From the NCBI GenBank assembly GCA_949825045.1, contig OX463821.1, positions 35,236,486-35,300,485 on the forward strand: 64,000 bases of DNA, written 5' to 3'. The notes under the pieces are model-generated. The model saw nothing but the letters and a program-made list of their open reading frames with translations, made no database searches and was not told where the DNA came from. Positions within the stretch are counted from its first letter, which is position 1. Every line of letters starts with the position of its first letter. A program made the position numbers and the translations under genes. Below are positions 53,381 through 64,000 of the stretch, piece by piece. Source of the stretch: Argyresthia goedartella (Eukaryota > Arthropoda > Insecta > Lepidoptera > Argyresthiidae).

Positions 53381-54597
53381 GAGCTAAATGTAAATAAATA
53401 AGTACAAAAAATGCACAGGTTCTTTATAAATATGCACTTCGAAGGGGATTTTCATATGGAAGGCGGTTCCCATTCTTATTGTTATAAATCCGATAAGCTC
53501 AGCATCCGCAGCCATAACTCTCGCATCCCAGTTCAACTTTAACATCCATTCAAAGGTATCGCTCTTATTTCACGAGTGGTACGTACCAATATCGCATTGA
53601 TATGGTGCACCTTATGTTGGTAGCGTCGCGTATAATGTGCCTTACATATATCCGGGTATTCTGGGCTTATTTACATTTACAATTTAGCTTTCTGTCTCGG
53701 ATCACGAATGGCGGATCTGATCGTAAATGAACGCACTGAACTATAAATAAAATGAACGAAAGGGTACAGTAGGACTACAGTTTTATATTACAATGAACAA
53801 TTTTGTTTGCGCAGACAACGGTGTCAATCAATATCAGCTATGTCGGTTGTATTGTAAACAGCAATAGAACTTGAAAAATATTGAAATGTAGATAATAGAG
53901 GAGTTTGTGGTTTCGATCTCGTTGCACAATAGTACATCTTATTGTGATTGATATGATACTTTTCATTGTCATGAGTAACATAACGCTTCCAATGAAGAAG
54001 GATTCACCTCATTACGTCGTCCCATGTAACATATAAATGTCGTCTATCTGTATTTTGTACTTTGCTAATTCGGATCAACATTTCGCATATAATGATATCT
54101 CTCGTATGTATGTATGTATCGTCGTGCATGTAGGTTAAAATAATAACACTGTAAAAAAACTCTAATAATGGATATATCATGGATCCATTGTGTACCAAAT
54201 ATCTGCATGCAAACAGCAAGTTACACAAGCACACAAATTTAATTTGATTTTATAATTAACCCGAAGCGCGAGGTGAAAAAAAAGTCGCAGGTGTTCGGCC
54301 TGTCTGATTCAGCTTGGCAGGTGGGTAAAACTCCCCTTTACGGATGATCCGCGGCGCAGGTCGTCACGAAGTGGAAAGTGCCGGTCGTCACGAAGTGGAA
54401 AAATGTCGATCGACACGAACTGGAGTCGGCCGCCACGAAGCGGATGATAATGGTCGTCACGAAACTTCTGTGTCAAGTGGAGTGTGAACTTTGAAAAAGC
54501 GTAAGCGCCGAACCCCAATATCAGGGTTTAGCACAGCACTTTGAATGCATTTATATACTTGGGAAAAATATCCCACGGGAAAATTTCAATGAAAAAA
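53381..54597. other. No gene; short tandem repeat at 54359-54475
   Basis: Most of this stretch is anonymous AT-rich DNA. At 54359-54475 five diverged units of about 24 bp share GGTCGTCACGAAGTGGAAA. They lie just outside the gypsy LTR and may belong to that element's flank or LTR end. Confidence 0.5.
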
Positions 54598-54835
54598 AGG
54601 ATTCGTTTCTCCGAGTACGAATAAGGTCGCAGTACGTAGTCACGGGAGTGTTGCTCGGGCCGGAATGATCTACTAAGCGCGTGGATGCAGGCGCGTCAGG
54701 TGAAAGGCAATACCGGTTAACCTTAAGTTGACTGTGAAAGCGGCGAATGCGCGTAGATCGGTACTCAAATACATTCTGCAGTGAATTGATTTAAATGTTG
54801 GCGTCAAATAACGTACTACGTTACAATACCCCCGC
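54598..54835 (-). repeat. 3' LTR segment of a gypsy relic
   Basis: On the - strand it starts TGTAACGTAGTACG after a purine-rich run (CTGAAGCGGGGG). About 90% identical to 55934-56154. The far end is set by where the two copies stop matching and may lie further left. Confidence 0.75.
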
Positions 54836-54996
54836 TTCAGAGAATAATTTAATCTACGCAAACTCACCTACATACATCACCTTCTACTAAAAGCTACAGA
54901 TCTCATTTGTCCTTAATTTATGACAGATGACTTGTGCTACTAAAAAAATAATAAGTTGTTACGTGGCGGAGAGTAAAGACGAAAAAACATACTAAC

Positions 54997-55269
54997 TTAC
55001 TTAAACCTTAACTTTATATCTTTAATGTGCCAGACGCCAATGTCTTTCCCAGACATGTCTTCTAAGGTGTAGACTAAGGGAGACCGTTTGACGGTAACTC
55101 GACACTTTAGAAATGTAGGGGCTATATTCTTACTAAAATATTTATCCTTATCGCTTAAAATGTAAGCGCGCTTAAAGACAACATCCCCAACATTGAATTC
55201 TGCCTGCTTGCGGCGGAGATTATAATATGCAGTGTTCTTCTCATGTGCACGCCAAAGCGAAGCTTGCAC
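54997..55269 (-). pseudogene. Gypsy integrase C-terminal piece
   Basis: AHEKNTAYYNLRRKQAEFNV, GDVVFKRAYILSDKDKYFS, then VYTLEDMSGKDIGVWHIKDI. This is the C-terminal domain of insect gypsy integrases ending close to the 3' LTR. Confidence 0.85.
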
Positions 55270-55314
55270 ATCGTCAATGATTTTGGCAAGAAAACCTAAC
55301 TTTTCTGCATAAAG

Positions 55315-55432
55315 ATCAAGTCAAGTCAAGTCAAAGTACTTTATTACTGTAGATATTTACATATACTTAGCAAACGTCATTTTTTGCCTCTTCTCTACAT
55401 TGGACCACTGTGGGAGAAGAAGGGCGTAGAAA
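55315..55432 (-). mobile_element. 118-bp LINE 3' end with (TTGAC)n tail
   Basis: Reverse complement of the last 118 bp of the LINE at 39985-40760: GTGGTCCAATGTAGAGAAGA, GACGTTTGCTAAGTATATG and AATAAAGTACTTTGAC. It is an extremely 5'-truncated insertion in the gypsy integrase. Confidence 0.9.
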
Positions 55433-55491
55433 CTCTATCTCTCGGCAAGAAAACAACCTCATTATCCAATTCTGTACTGACACAGAACATT

Positions 55492-55547
55492 AGAGAGATG
55501 GTCAATTGTGGTTCTCATTACACTGAACCACAATTGACCATCTCTCT
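55492..55547. repeat. Perfect 23-bp inverted repeat with a 10-nt loop
   Basis: The arm AGAGAGATGGTCAATTGTGG + TTC (55492-55514) and its exact reverse complement (55525-55547). The right arm, read on the - strand, is genuine integrase coding sequence (REMVNCGS). The left arm is therefore the inverted copy. Confidence 0.93.
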
Positions 55548-55941
55548 ACCAAAAACTAGGAAAGACGGTGTGTACTCGGTGGACTCATTTACTGAATTAT
55601 TGATCGCGAATTGGATCTTTGGTACCTACAAATGTATCCCAAGTCCTATGATCTTTCTCCACAAACGCAGAAAGACATGTGACGATTGTTTTGTTATATA
55701 TCTCCACGATGTTCACTTGAGGAGTGTATTTTGGAGTGAAATATACATTTGGGACGTTGTACTTTGCGAAGAAGGCATTGGTACAGCCAATTATAAATTG
55801 GCTTCCGTTATTAAAAAAATATGGTCTGGGGCACGCCATGTACGAGGAAGATAGCCTCTTCAAAATGTTTAATAACCGCTTCAGATGTAGCTCTTCTGAG
55901 CGGGAAGATGTGACAAAACTTCGAGAAACAACAGGATTCAT
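55548..55941 (-). pseudogene. Gypsy integrase core piece
   Basis: It contains RPYFFNNGSQFIIGCTNAFF (second catalytic Asp region, with Asn in place of Asp), PNVYFTPKYTPQVNIVEIYN (third catalytic Glu) and YTPSFLVFGREMVNCGS. The N-terminal part with the first Asp is missing. It is inactive. Confidence 0.85.
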
Positions 55942-56154
55942 TTCTCCGATTACGAATAAGGTCGCAGTACGTAGTCACGGGAGTGTTGCTCGGGCCGGAA
56001 TGATCTACTAAGCGCGCGGATGCAGGCGCGTCAGGTGAAAGGCAATACCGGTTAACCTTGAGTTGACTGTGGAAGCGGCGAATGCACATAGATTCAAATA
56101 CATTCTGCAGTGAATTGATTTAAATGTTGGCGTCAAATAACATACTACGATACA
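55934..56154 (-). repeat. 5' LTR segment of the gypsy relic
   Basis: On the - strand it starts TGTATCGTAGTATG. It matches the 3' LTR copy up to GAATCC and then passes straight into integrase. Confidence 0.72.
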
Positions 56155-56604
56155 ACTTGAACCTCCCCCATGCTAAGTCTCCCTATATGTATAAACTGCG
56201 TACTGTTATACCCCATACTAACAGGCGGTAGTGCAAGTTTGCATCCCTTATCTTACCTAAGCTTCATTTCATAATATAAGAATCAGGGTCGCGGCGCGAA
56301 GCTCAGTTCCGTCTCAACCTCTCTACGTGCACATTCTATTTTCTGTTTTCCATTTTTACTGTTATTTTGTGTACCTATGGTTTTGTTTTAGATAGTAAAA
56401 AGTTATTTTTTAAAAAGCGGTTTTCATAAACCCTCTAACAGTACGTCGCGTTTATAGTCCTTTATCCAATTTGTATTTGTCCACCACAGAAACGCATAAA
56501 CAAACACACAAAATTACTGTTTTAGGCTTTCGTACCCTAAAAAAGGAAAAACGGAACCATTATAGGATCCCTCAAGGGTCTGTCCTATGTGTGAAAGTAA
56601 TACC
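56155..56604. other. Anonymous, no feature seen
   Basis: AT-rich, with no coding signal. The last 60 bases match the start of the direct repeat that follows. Confidence 0.45.
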
Positions 56605-56838
56605 TTGGACCTATTTACATACATTGATCTAGCCCCAAACTAGGATTCCCTGTATCTTGGGTACTAGACAACGACACACATACTTATATAGATAAATATT
56701 ATACTTAGATAGACAACCATGACTAGGATAAAAACATCCGTTCTCATCAAACAAATATTTGCCCCCACCGGGATACGAACCCGGGACCCTTGGTTTCGTC
56801 GGCAGGGTCACTGCCGACTCAGCCATTCGGGTCGTCGA
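56605..56838 (-). mobile_element. tRNA-derived SINE, copy 3
   Basis: The B box is GGTTCGTATCCCGG and the A box lies in GAATGGCTGAGTCGGCAG. The shared 3' part GCCCCAAACTAGGATTCCCT (on the + strand) is at 56631-56650. This copy has no (ATT)n array beyond one or two units. It is inserted in the first unit of a direct repeat. Confidence 0.9.
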
Positions 56839-57152
56839 ACCGACTGAATTCTGAACCGATTTAAGTTGAAAGAACATGGGAAAATCAATGTATACATACG
56901 CGTATTTTGTACATCTGTACAGGCATAGCACCTAACTAGGCCTTGGCCAGTTCAGCATGGCTGAATATCTCTATTTCACCATTATTGGATCTGTCTATGT
57001 GTGAAACTAATATTAAACGACCGAATTCTGAACCAATTAAGTTGAAAGGAGATGGGAAAATCAATGTATACATGGGTTTTATACATCTGTACACGTATGG
57101 CACCTAGCTAGGCCTTGGCCATTTCTAAATGGCTGAATATCTCTATTTCACG
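56838..57152 (+). repeat. Direct repeat, two diverged units of about 135 bp
   Basis: Units at 56838-56979 and 57018-57152 share GAATTCTGAACC, GGGAAAATCAATGTATACAT, CTAGGCCTTGGCCA and GGCTGAATATCTCTATTTCA. The linker TCTGTCTATGTGTGAAA also occurs left of the SINE, so at least three partial units exist. Confidence 0.8.
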
Positions 57153-57430
57153 TTCAAAAGTTTACGATTCTGAAAACAAAATCGTAAATCTCCTGTGAGA
57201 GAATGTTTATTTTTATTTTCAGAGATAACAGTTTTTTTTTAAATGGCCACAAAAAAGAAAAAACCATAAAACCCTTTCAATATTATGTACAAACATCCAG
57301 GTGATTGTATGTAGGTAAATAGCCATTTTTATTAGCCCTAATAACATCGTGATTGCATACTTATATTTAAACTTAGATATATTTAGTTATCGCTAGTTAC
57401 TGTGTAATATTTTGAACGTCCAAGCTAGTT

Positions 57431-58107
57431 ACGTCAGGCGACTCTACCAAAGCTGCTGGACCTAGCAGAATATTCTAAACAATGCTTTTCCTTATGACCA
57501 CAAAGTAACAGTTCCAGACGCTGAGTCAACAGGCGGATGTTGTCACGCCAGGCACCTACAGTGCTCACGGCCTAGTTGATAAGTAGTTTGTAAGTTAGTC
57601 TTAGACTTGGTGTAAAAGAGAATAGACGCTCTACGTTTAATTAAATTGTATTTTTTAAAACGTCCTCCGCCTACAAGATAACTTGCCTGGTAGGATTTCC
57701 GCGTCGCGTAAACTCAAATCAGTGAGCGTGACGAGCGTTTCACGCGTTATAAACGGAAATCGAACCAACAAATAAATACGTCGAACTCTATGTGCGAAAA
57801 CTGCGCGTGGGGAAAACTATCTTCACCCGATACAACGAAGAGGACCACCAACGTCTAAGGTTCACACAAAGGAGGGACATGGGCAGTCTGTGAGTAGATC
57901 CACTTCACTATTCCTGTCTGCTTACCATTCCTATTCTGTTTTAGTTATAAGTGTCTGGAAGGGTTCGGTAGGGTGTTTCTGACTATCGATTTGGCCCCAA
58001 ACCATATAACTGTTTCGTTAGACTTAGTTTTTAAGTAAAATATTGTGATTGAAGGGTACATTTCTTAAATTAGAAAATAGAGTTACCTTCTTTTTATTAA
58101 ATAAGTA
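57431..58107 (+). repeat. 5' LTR start and leader of an errantivirus-like element
   Basis: 57431 onward (ACGTCAGGCGACTCTACC ...) repeats at 63819. The right end of the LTR cannot be fixed from the window, because the 3' copy is cut by the window end. The leader then runs to a purine-rich stretch before gag. Confidence 0.75.
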
Positions 58108-59106
58108 AAATGGAAAATATTTAACAAATCCCGAGAGAACTAGCCGACGTCATCCCCAAATTTGAGGGTGACGAAAAGCTATTAAATGTATTTATAAGAA
58201 AATGTGAATATGTAATCTGATGTTGCTGAGTAGAGGGGAACGCGGAACAAGACTTATACGTTTTTCATGTAATAACGTCAAAATTAATAGGCAAAGCAGC
58301 TAGCCTTATCAGTGAATGACAGGATTTAGGAACTTGGAACGCATTAAAACATGCTTTAGAGCAACATTTCGGTGATCCGCGGTCGGAGGAATGCATTGCG
58401 ATAGAGCTTGAGACGCTCAAAATGAATAGCGGAGAGTCATATCTAGAATTCTGTAACCGAATACAGCATACTAGGAGTACATTGATTGCCAAAGTAAACG
58501 TGATAAAGACGCGGCGCTCAGAGCTAGTAAAGTAATAATATACGACAACATGGCATTGAACGTGTTTCTGTATAACTTGCCCGAAGATTTGCTCCGCTAG
58601 ACCGAAAATGCATTGAGCATTGTGTTGAAGAAGACAACTTTCTTTTTCAATACAACGCGCGAAATATAATGACTAAGACACCAAACGCCATGCCACCGAG
58701 GCCCGTGGCTTTTACTCAGACTTTACCACCACACAATTCTTTTAAGTTTGGTATTGCAAATAATGCACCTAGGCCATTCCAACAACAACCACAAATACAA
58801 CCAAAATGGCATTTTGGCATCCCCCAAAGTAAACTACAACCTCCTGCAGCACCCCAACAACTTGGATATCGACACCAAATTCCACAACAAACTCAATTCG
58901 GTTTTACGCCTCAAACTGGCTATCGCCCAACGCTGAACCAACAGCCGCAATTCGGATATAGGCCTTCCCAGCAGAATTTTGGCTACACACCACCAAAACA
59001 ATTCGGCTTTAGGCCGCAGCCTAACCAATTTGGCAACAAACCCCCAACTCAGTTTGACTATACGCATCCTCAAAATGCATCAAGGCCCCCACAGCCGATA
59101 ATGTAA
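58108..59106 (+). pseudogene. Errantivirus-like gag remnant
   Basis: The ATG at 58111 is followed by a stop after four codons. Further on, the frames show VIPKFEGDEKLLNVFIRKCE and other capsid-like pieces separated by many stops. The 3' part (58669-59103) is open and rich in Pro/Gln, with repeated QFGYRP/QFGFRP-like motifs, as in nucleocapsid-side regions of this group. It cannot make a full gag. Confidence 0.75.
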
Positions 59107-59167
59107 CGTAACGTAAGTAGACGACTAGCTAGCGGAAAATCTTAATTCAAAACTCAAATAAGATCAC

Positions 59168-61960
59168 ATGAATGAAGAGGAAAGAAAGCCATCAATAACA
59201 TATGCATGGAATAAAAGGACATTTTTTATTGTGAAAAAATACCGCTATCTTTCACAAATAATTTCAAACATCAAATTCGAACACGAAACGAAGACCCAAT
59301 TTTTATCAGGCCTTACAGACAATCAGGAAATAAATAGACAGGTAGAAAAAATGCTAAAGGACGACATTATCCAGGAGTCTTATTCTCCCTGGAGTGCCCC
59401 AGTACACTTAATCCCTAAAAAACCTTAAGCGTCGAATGAAAATAAATATCGACTGGTACTCGATTATAGAAAGCTGAACGAATTAACAGTTGACGACAAA
59501 TATCCCTTGCCGAATATAACCGACCTTTTTAATAAACTGGGAAGAAGCTGTTACTTTACCACCCTTGATCTGGCGAGCGGTTATCACCAAGTGGAAGTAG
59601 CTAAAGAAGACCAATAGAAGACAGCCTTTACTACTCAGACAGGTCACTTTGAATTTAGACGCATGCCCTTCGGATTAAAGACAGCACCAGCTACATTTCA
59701 GCGTGCTATTGATAACGTACTGCGTGGACTACAAGGCATCCATTATCTTGTTTATTAAGACGACATAATCATATATTCGTCAAGCCTACAAGAACACTTA
59801 CAGAAGCTACGTCTGGTCTTTGACCGATTACGCAAAACTAACCTCAAGGTACAATTAGACAAGTCTGACTTTCTAAGAAAGGAGATCCTGTACCCTGGAC
59901 ACACCATACCAGCGAGGGGTTGAAACCCAACGACGACAAGATCAAAACCATCCTTGAATATCCGTTACCTCGAACGACAACCGAGATAAAGAGTTTCCTC
60001 GGACTTATTGGCTATTATCGACGTTTCATCAAAGATTTTGCCAAAATAACACAGCCCATGACAGCTATTGACTAAAGAAAAAACGCGCTATGCCCATCAG
60101 CGATAAAAAATACATTGAAGCTTTTCAGAAATGCAAGGAACTATTGGTTAATGCACCTATACTACAATATCCGGACCCCAATAAACCACTCATCTTGACC
60201 ACAGATTCCTCTGACTTTGCAATCGGCGCAATATTAAGCCAGGGACCCGTTGGATCAGATCTTCCAGTAGCCTATTCGAGCAGAACCCTAAATGACGCTG
60301 AAACTCGGAACAGCACTACCGAAAAAGAATTACTCACCATAGTATGGGCCGTCAAACATTTCAGACCTTATCTATACGGAAAGAAGTTCATTGTGGTTAC
60401 TGACCACAAGCCTCAACAATGGCTAAAATCACTCACTGACACATATAGCAGGCTCACCCGTTGGCGCTTACGACTTGCCGAATACGATTTTGAAACAGTA
60501 TACAAAATGGGAAAATTAAATTCTAACGCAGACTCCTTGTCACGCATCAGGATCAACGCATTAGACGATAACATTTATACTAAAGGCAACGTGGATGAAA
60601 AAGAAGACAGAACAAAGGAGATAAGAAAACTAACCAAGGAAATAGAGGAAATGGGAAAGCTTCAAGAGAAAACGCTAGCACAAACTCCGGAAAATCCCAT
60701 AACCCCCGAACGCCCTATGACAATAGATTCAGATACCGATAGGACACTTTCGTTAGAACAAAGATCCCCATATTCAATAGCAACCCCATCCAGTGGTACT
60801 ATCATAGCATCTGAGAAACCCTCAGAAACGGAAACCGCTCAGTCTGCCTAAGATACGGAATATTCACATGGTTAATTGATAAACTTGCAGTAAAAGACAT
60901 ATTCAGAAAGAAACGAAGAATCTTAGAAGTTCACCTGCCAACCAACCGACGCGACTTGGTGAAACAGTTTCTTAAAGAATTCATTAAAAACAAAACGAAA
61001 TATTTTATCTATTTTGAGAACGATGATCATCGCAGACAATTTACAGAAGCCGTAATCTTCCTTTTCAAAAAAGACCTTGTACAATTCTTTGAATGCACCA
61101 AACGCGTAATCGACGATGAAAACGAACAGCTGGATATAGTAAAAAAATACCATTATGGAAAGACATGTCATCGTGGCATCAGAGAAACCTTAGCCCACAT
61201 TAAACGCACCTACTTTTGGCGTAATATGGATCAGATAATAACGAGCGTGATAAATTCATGTGAAATCTGTCGTAAGATGAAGTACGACAGAAATCCCATC
61301 AAACCTCAACTTCAACTAACCCAAACCCAGACCAAATCTCTAGAGGAGATATTTATCGACCTGTTTTCTATATAAAGTCGCTATTACCTAACTATAATAG
61401 ATGCCTTCAGCAAAATACGACAAGCCTTTGAAATCGCCAACCGCCGAAGTGGTTAGAGCTCTTATAAAATACTTTTCCTTCTATGGCATACCCCTGAAAA
61501 TCAGCTCAGATCCTGGATCTGAATTTTACAACTCATTAATGAAAGAACTCCTATTACTAAACAAAGTCGATCTACACATAGGCACCCCGAATAACCCTAA
61601 CTCTATGGGTCTTATAGAGAAATTTCACTCTACCATAATATAAATTTACAGTCGAGCCAAATACGAGCAAATAAGTTCGCAGATGCTACATCAGTGATGA
61701 CTTACGCCGTAATGGCATACAACTATAGTATCCATTCTTCCACAGGTTTAACCCCATTCGAAGTCCTGCTAGGACACACATATTCAAGACACGCTTTTGA
61801 CGCTAATTTAGAAAAACAATACATCCAACAATTAGTTAAAGATCACGCTAAACGCCCAAAATACCTTTATAACCATCTAGCAGAGCAGACCGTCAAGAAA
61901 AAGGAAAAAACATTAGGAATAGAGGAGGTGAAACAGAATTTCGAATAGAACCCGGTGATA
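59168..61960 (+). pseudogene. Errantivirus-like pol remnant (RT, RNase H, integrase)
   Basis: The RT starts near 59168, with YSPWSAPVHLIPKKP, a stop, then KYRLVLDYRKLNELTV and FTTLDLASGYHQVEVA. The catalytic YxDD box is interrupted by an in-frame TAA (59756-59758). RNase H (60090-60560) is open: TTDSSDFAIGAILSQ, STTEKELLTIVWAVKH, VVTDHKPQ. The integrase has an H2C2 zinc domain (HYGKTCHRGIRET ... CEIC), and core pieces SSDPGSEFYNSL and NPNSMGLIEKFHST at 61401-61643. A further piece reaches 61960. It has at least five breaks and is inactive. Confidence 0.9.
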
Positions 61961-62140
61961 TAATTTACGCAAAAGGTACAAATAAGCGCTCAAGTAAGGG
62001 CTAACCCCGGTACTTTACACAAGCTTTAGTTATAGGAGAAACCGATAGAAATATAGTCCCTATTCGAGTCGGTCACCGTGACACAAAAGTACCAGTTAAG
62101 AATATAAAACGTCCATTGCAGGCACCTGCTCATCCTGGCA

Positions 62141-63759
62141 GTGGCCATGGCGGTACGTCTCCACGCACTTCAACTCCAGGCGTTAAATAATAACCCAGGC
62201 GTCCTGCCAATCAAGTATGGCATAGCGGTACTTAGCAACGATAACTGGATAATAGCAAAGACTCTCGACTTTCAATCAGTCGCGGACGATTTGCAGACAA
62301 ATGTAGCGAGGACATCGCAACTCAATAGGTTAGTTAGTTATTTAGATAAGGACTTTACTTGTACTTTCATAGATTTAAGAATACAAACAGATTTTATAAC
62401 AAAATATAACCGTAGAAAAGCTTCAGCAAGTTGCACCAACCATCCGAGTAAAACGTGGACTCATTAACCTCATTGGTTCAATTATAAAAATCATAACCGG
62501 AAACCTTGACCATGACGACGCTTTTCGTTATGATCAAATTCTCAGCGAAGTAAAGACCAATCAAAATAAGAGTAACCGCAAACTGACGTTGATCACTGAA
62601 ATGGTACATACTTTTGCAAATACCACATTTAAACTAAATTTCGACCTCATTCAGATTAAATCAGCAATCAAAAGGGTAACCACTGAAGTGAGTGAAATCC
62701 TGAAAACGGAATATTTTAATGACCTTGGCAGTCAAATTATTAACACATACAACTTGTTGATTCATAATTTTAAGTCTCTTCAAATTAGATTGAATGAGAT
62801 CGAAACTAGCTTAGCTTTAAGTAAAGTTGGTATTTTACACCAATCTATCATAGAGTCGAGTAAACTGCTGCATATTTTAGAAAATATATACAAAGTAGAA
62901 AAATTTATATTTCCACCGAAATTGGAAAATTTGATTAGAACAAATTATTATATTAAAAACTTATTGTAAGGATAACCAAATCAATTATCTCCTAGAAATA
63001 CCACTGGTTAGTAGAGATACTTATATCTATTACAAACTTTTTCCGTTACCCGTATTATCCCAAAACCACACCATTGTTATCCTACCCAAATACCCTTACA
63101 TCCTGGTGAAAGGATCAAAGATCAGACTGCTCACTCGACCATGCAAGGAAATTGAAGACTCCAGTTTTCTGTGTCTCGATGATGACACTTCTCACTACAA
63201 ACAAGACAAATGCATCAGCGAGCTTATGACGTATGCTGAAACCGTGACGACATGTATTCAAGTTCCAGTTTCTATCGAAAATATGAAAATACAGTTGATC
63301 CAGCCCAACAGATGGATACTTTACAGCAAAGAGGAAAGGTTGCTCTCGCGGACCTGCATCAACGAAGTGTTTCATCAGAAGGTCCATGGAACCTACATAC
63401 TTACACTCGACGACACTTGCCAAGTTCAAGTTGGAAATATCAGTCTAAGAATACACCGTACAGATACCGACGACCTCAAGTGCGCGGAGCTGCCCATAGT
63501 AAACCTGCCCACTGTAAACCAGCCGGCAGACACTACCTCTGTTACGCCGATGAACCTGGAGGGAGTGGACCTCGATGACCTGAAGTTCCTCTCCTATGCC
63601 CTGACGAAAAGTGTTAGTGAAAATGGTGAAAGTGAAAAGTCAATAATCTCAATGAGAGGTGTTAGCATTTGGACAATTGGACTCTATGTAGCGCTTTTGA
63701 TTTTATTGTGTACTCTAGCATATAAGTACTGTTTAAGAATTTTACAGATGTTCAATTGA
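62141..63759 (+). pseudogene. Errantivirus-like envelope (baculovirus F-type) remnant
   Basis: Class I fusion glycoprotein relative. The N-terminal piece (62141-62467) is followed by a frame change next to a dibasic cleavage-like site and a hydrophobic stretch (about 62437-62500). A long helical segment (62589-62969) ends at a stop. A third open piece (63106-63759, 217 codons) holds several Cys and ends with one transmembrane helix (about residues 188-207) and a short cytoplasmic tail. The arrangement is that of insect errantivirus Env. At least two breaks separate the pieces, so no full protein can be made. Confidence 0.85.
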
Positions 63760-63807
63760 AGCTCTGCTCCAGAAGAGAATTCTCCTCCAGAAGAGAGCTT
63801 CGATCCT

Positions 63808-63818
63808 AAGGAGGGAGG
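63808..63818 (+). other. Polypurine tract
   Basis: AAGGAGGGAGG directly before the 3' LTR start at 63819. Confidence 0.75.
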
Positions 63819-64000
63819 ACGTCAGGCGACTCTACCAAAGCTGCTGGACCTAGCAGAATATTCTAAACAATGCTTTTCCTTATGACCACAAAGTAACAGA
63901 CGCTGAGTTGACAGGCGGATGTTGTCGCGCCAGGCACCTACAGTGCTTACGGCCTAGTTGCTGAGTCGACAGGCGGATGTTGTCGCGCCAGGCACCTACA
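63819..64000 (+). repeat. 3' LTR of the errantivirus-like element, incomplete
   Basis: It matches 57431 onward and includes the extra tandem duplication of about 60 bp. It continues beyond the window. Confidence 0.85.

Larger units (their letters stand above)
54598..56154 (-). mobile_element. Gypsy-type LTR retrotransposon relic (LTR - integrase - LTR)
   Basis: Two LTR copies in the same orientation enclose only integrase pieces; gag, protease, RT and RNase H have been deleted. In the 5' part the LTR sequence runs directly into integrase codons, so a deletion removed everything between. A LINE 3' fragment (55315-55432) and a perfect 23-bp fold-back (55492-55547) lie inside. Confidence 0.82.
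57431..64000 (+). mobile_element. Errantivirus-like (gypsy with env) endogenous element, decayed, 3' LTR cut by window end
   Basis: Order: LTR, gag, pol (RT, RNase H, integrase), env, polypurine tract, 3' LTR. All genes carry stops or frameshifts, so this is an old copy. The 3' LTR contains a tandem duplication of about 60 bp (GACAGGCGGATGTTGTCGCG twice) that the 5' LTR lacks. The 5' LTR has a 6-bp insertion (TTCCAG) instead. Confidence 0.9.

Overview
The window looks like nuclear DNA of an insect, most likely a moth or butterfly (Lepidoptera). The clues are one spliced host gene with GT-AG introns, LINE, SINE, BEL/Pao and errantivirus remains of insect type, and dispersed repeats I know from lepidopteran genomes. 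There are no bacterial features. No searches were run; all family names come from reading translations and motifs.

The only host gene I can support is the C-terminal half of alanine aminotransferase on the + strand. It has six coding exons at 3585-3654, 6527-6655, 15393-15599, 17013-17156, 21856-21970 and 24705-24853, and a 3' UTR to about 25.8 kb. Five of the exons have clean splice sites and phases that agree. The first is abutted by a LINE tail and has a poor acceptor. Upstream exons are outside the window, or were displaced by the retroelements at 1-3581. The introns hold a deletion-derived mariner nested in a LINE, an apparently complete two-ORF LINE (7570-13544, 14-bp target duplication), a 2-kb insertion flanked by a perfect 44-bp copy of an exon/splice-donor junction, 50-bp and 16-bp tandem repeats, and tRNA-derived SINEs.

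From 25.9 to 47.4 kb the window is transposon graveyard: a 31-bp minisatellite; a decayed LINE with ORF1 and ORF2 (27.7-32.5 kb, - strand) carrying a nested LINE tail; a jockey-like relic (36.6-38.4 kb); a BEL/Pao element with only a 5' LTR and a broken gag (38.5-41.1 kb) that carries a LINE insertion; several LINE fragments, one opened by a dispersed repeat; and an RTE insertion with an 11-bp target duplication.

The most unusual object is at 48125-53261. It is a BEL/Pao LTR retrotransposon with two LTRs and a 5-bp target duplication. Protease, reverse transcriptase and RNase H are missing, and a 1,202-bp inverted copy of the gag start region takes their place. The order is LTR, leader, sense gag, 102-bp spacer, antisense gag, integrase core, LTR. 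The transcript would fold into a 1.2-kb hairpin. The arms differ at 5 positions, which is fewer than expected from the differences between the LTRs. Smaller fold-backs occur in the left LTR of this element and in a gypsy integrase relic at 55.5 kb.

The right end holds that gypsy relic on the - strand (54.6-56.2 kb), a SINE in a direct repeat, and a decayed errantivirus-like element (57431 to beyond the window) with gag, pol and env remnants and the start of its 3' LTR at 63819.
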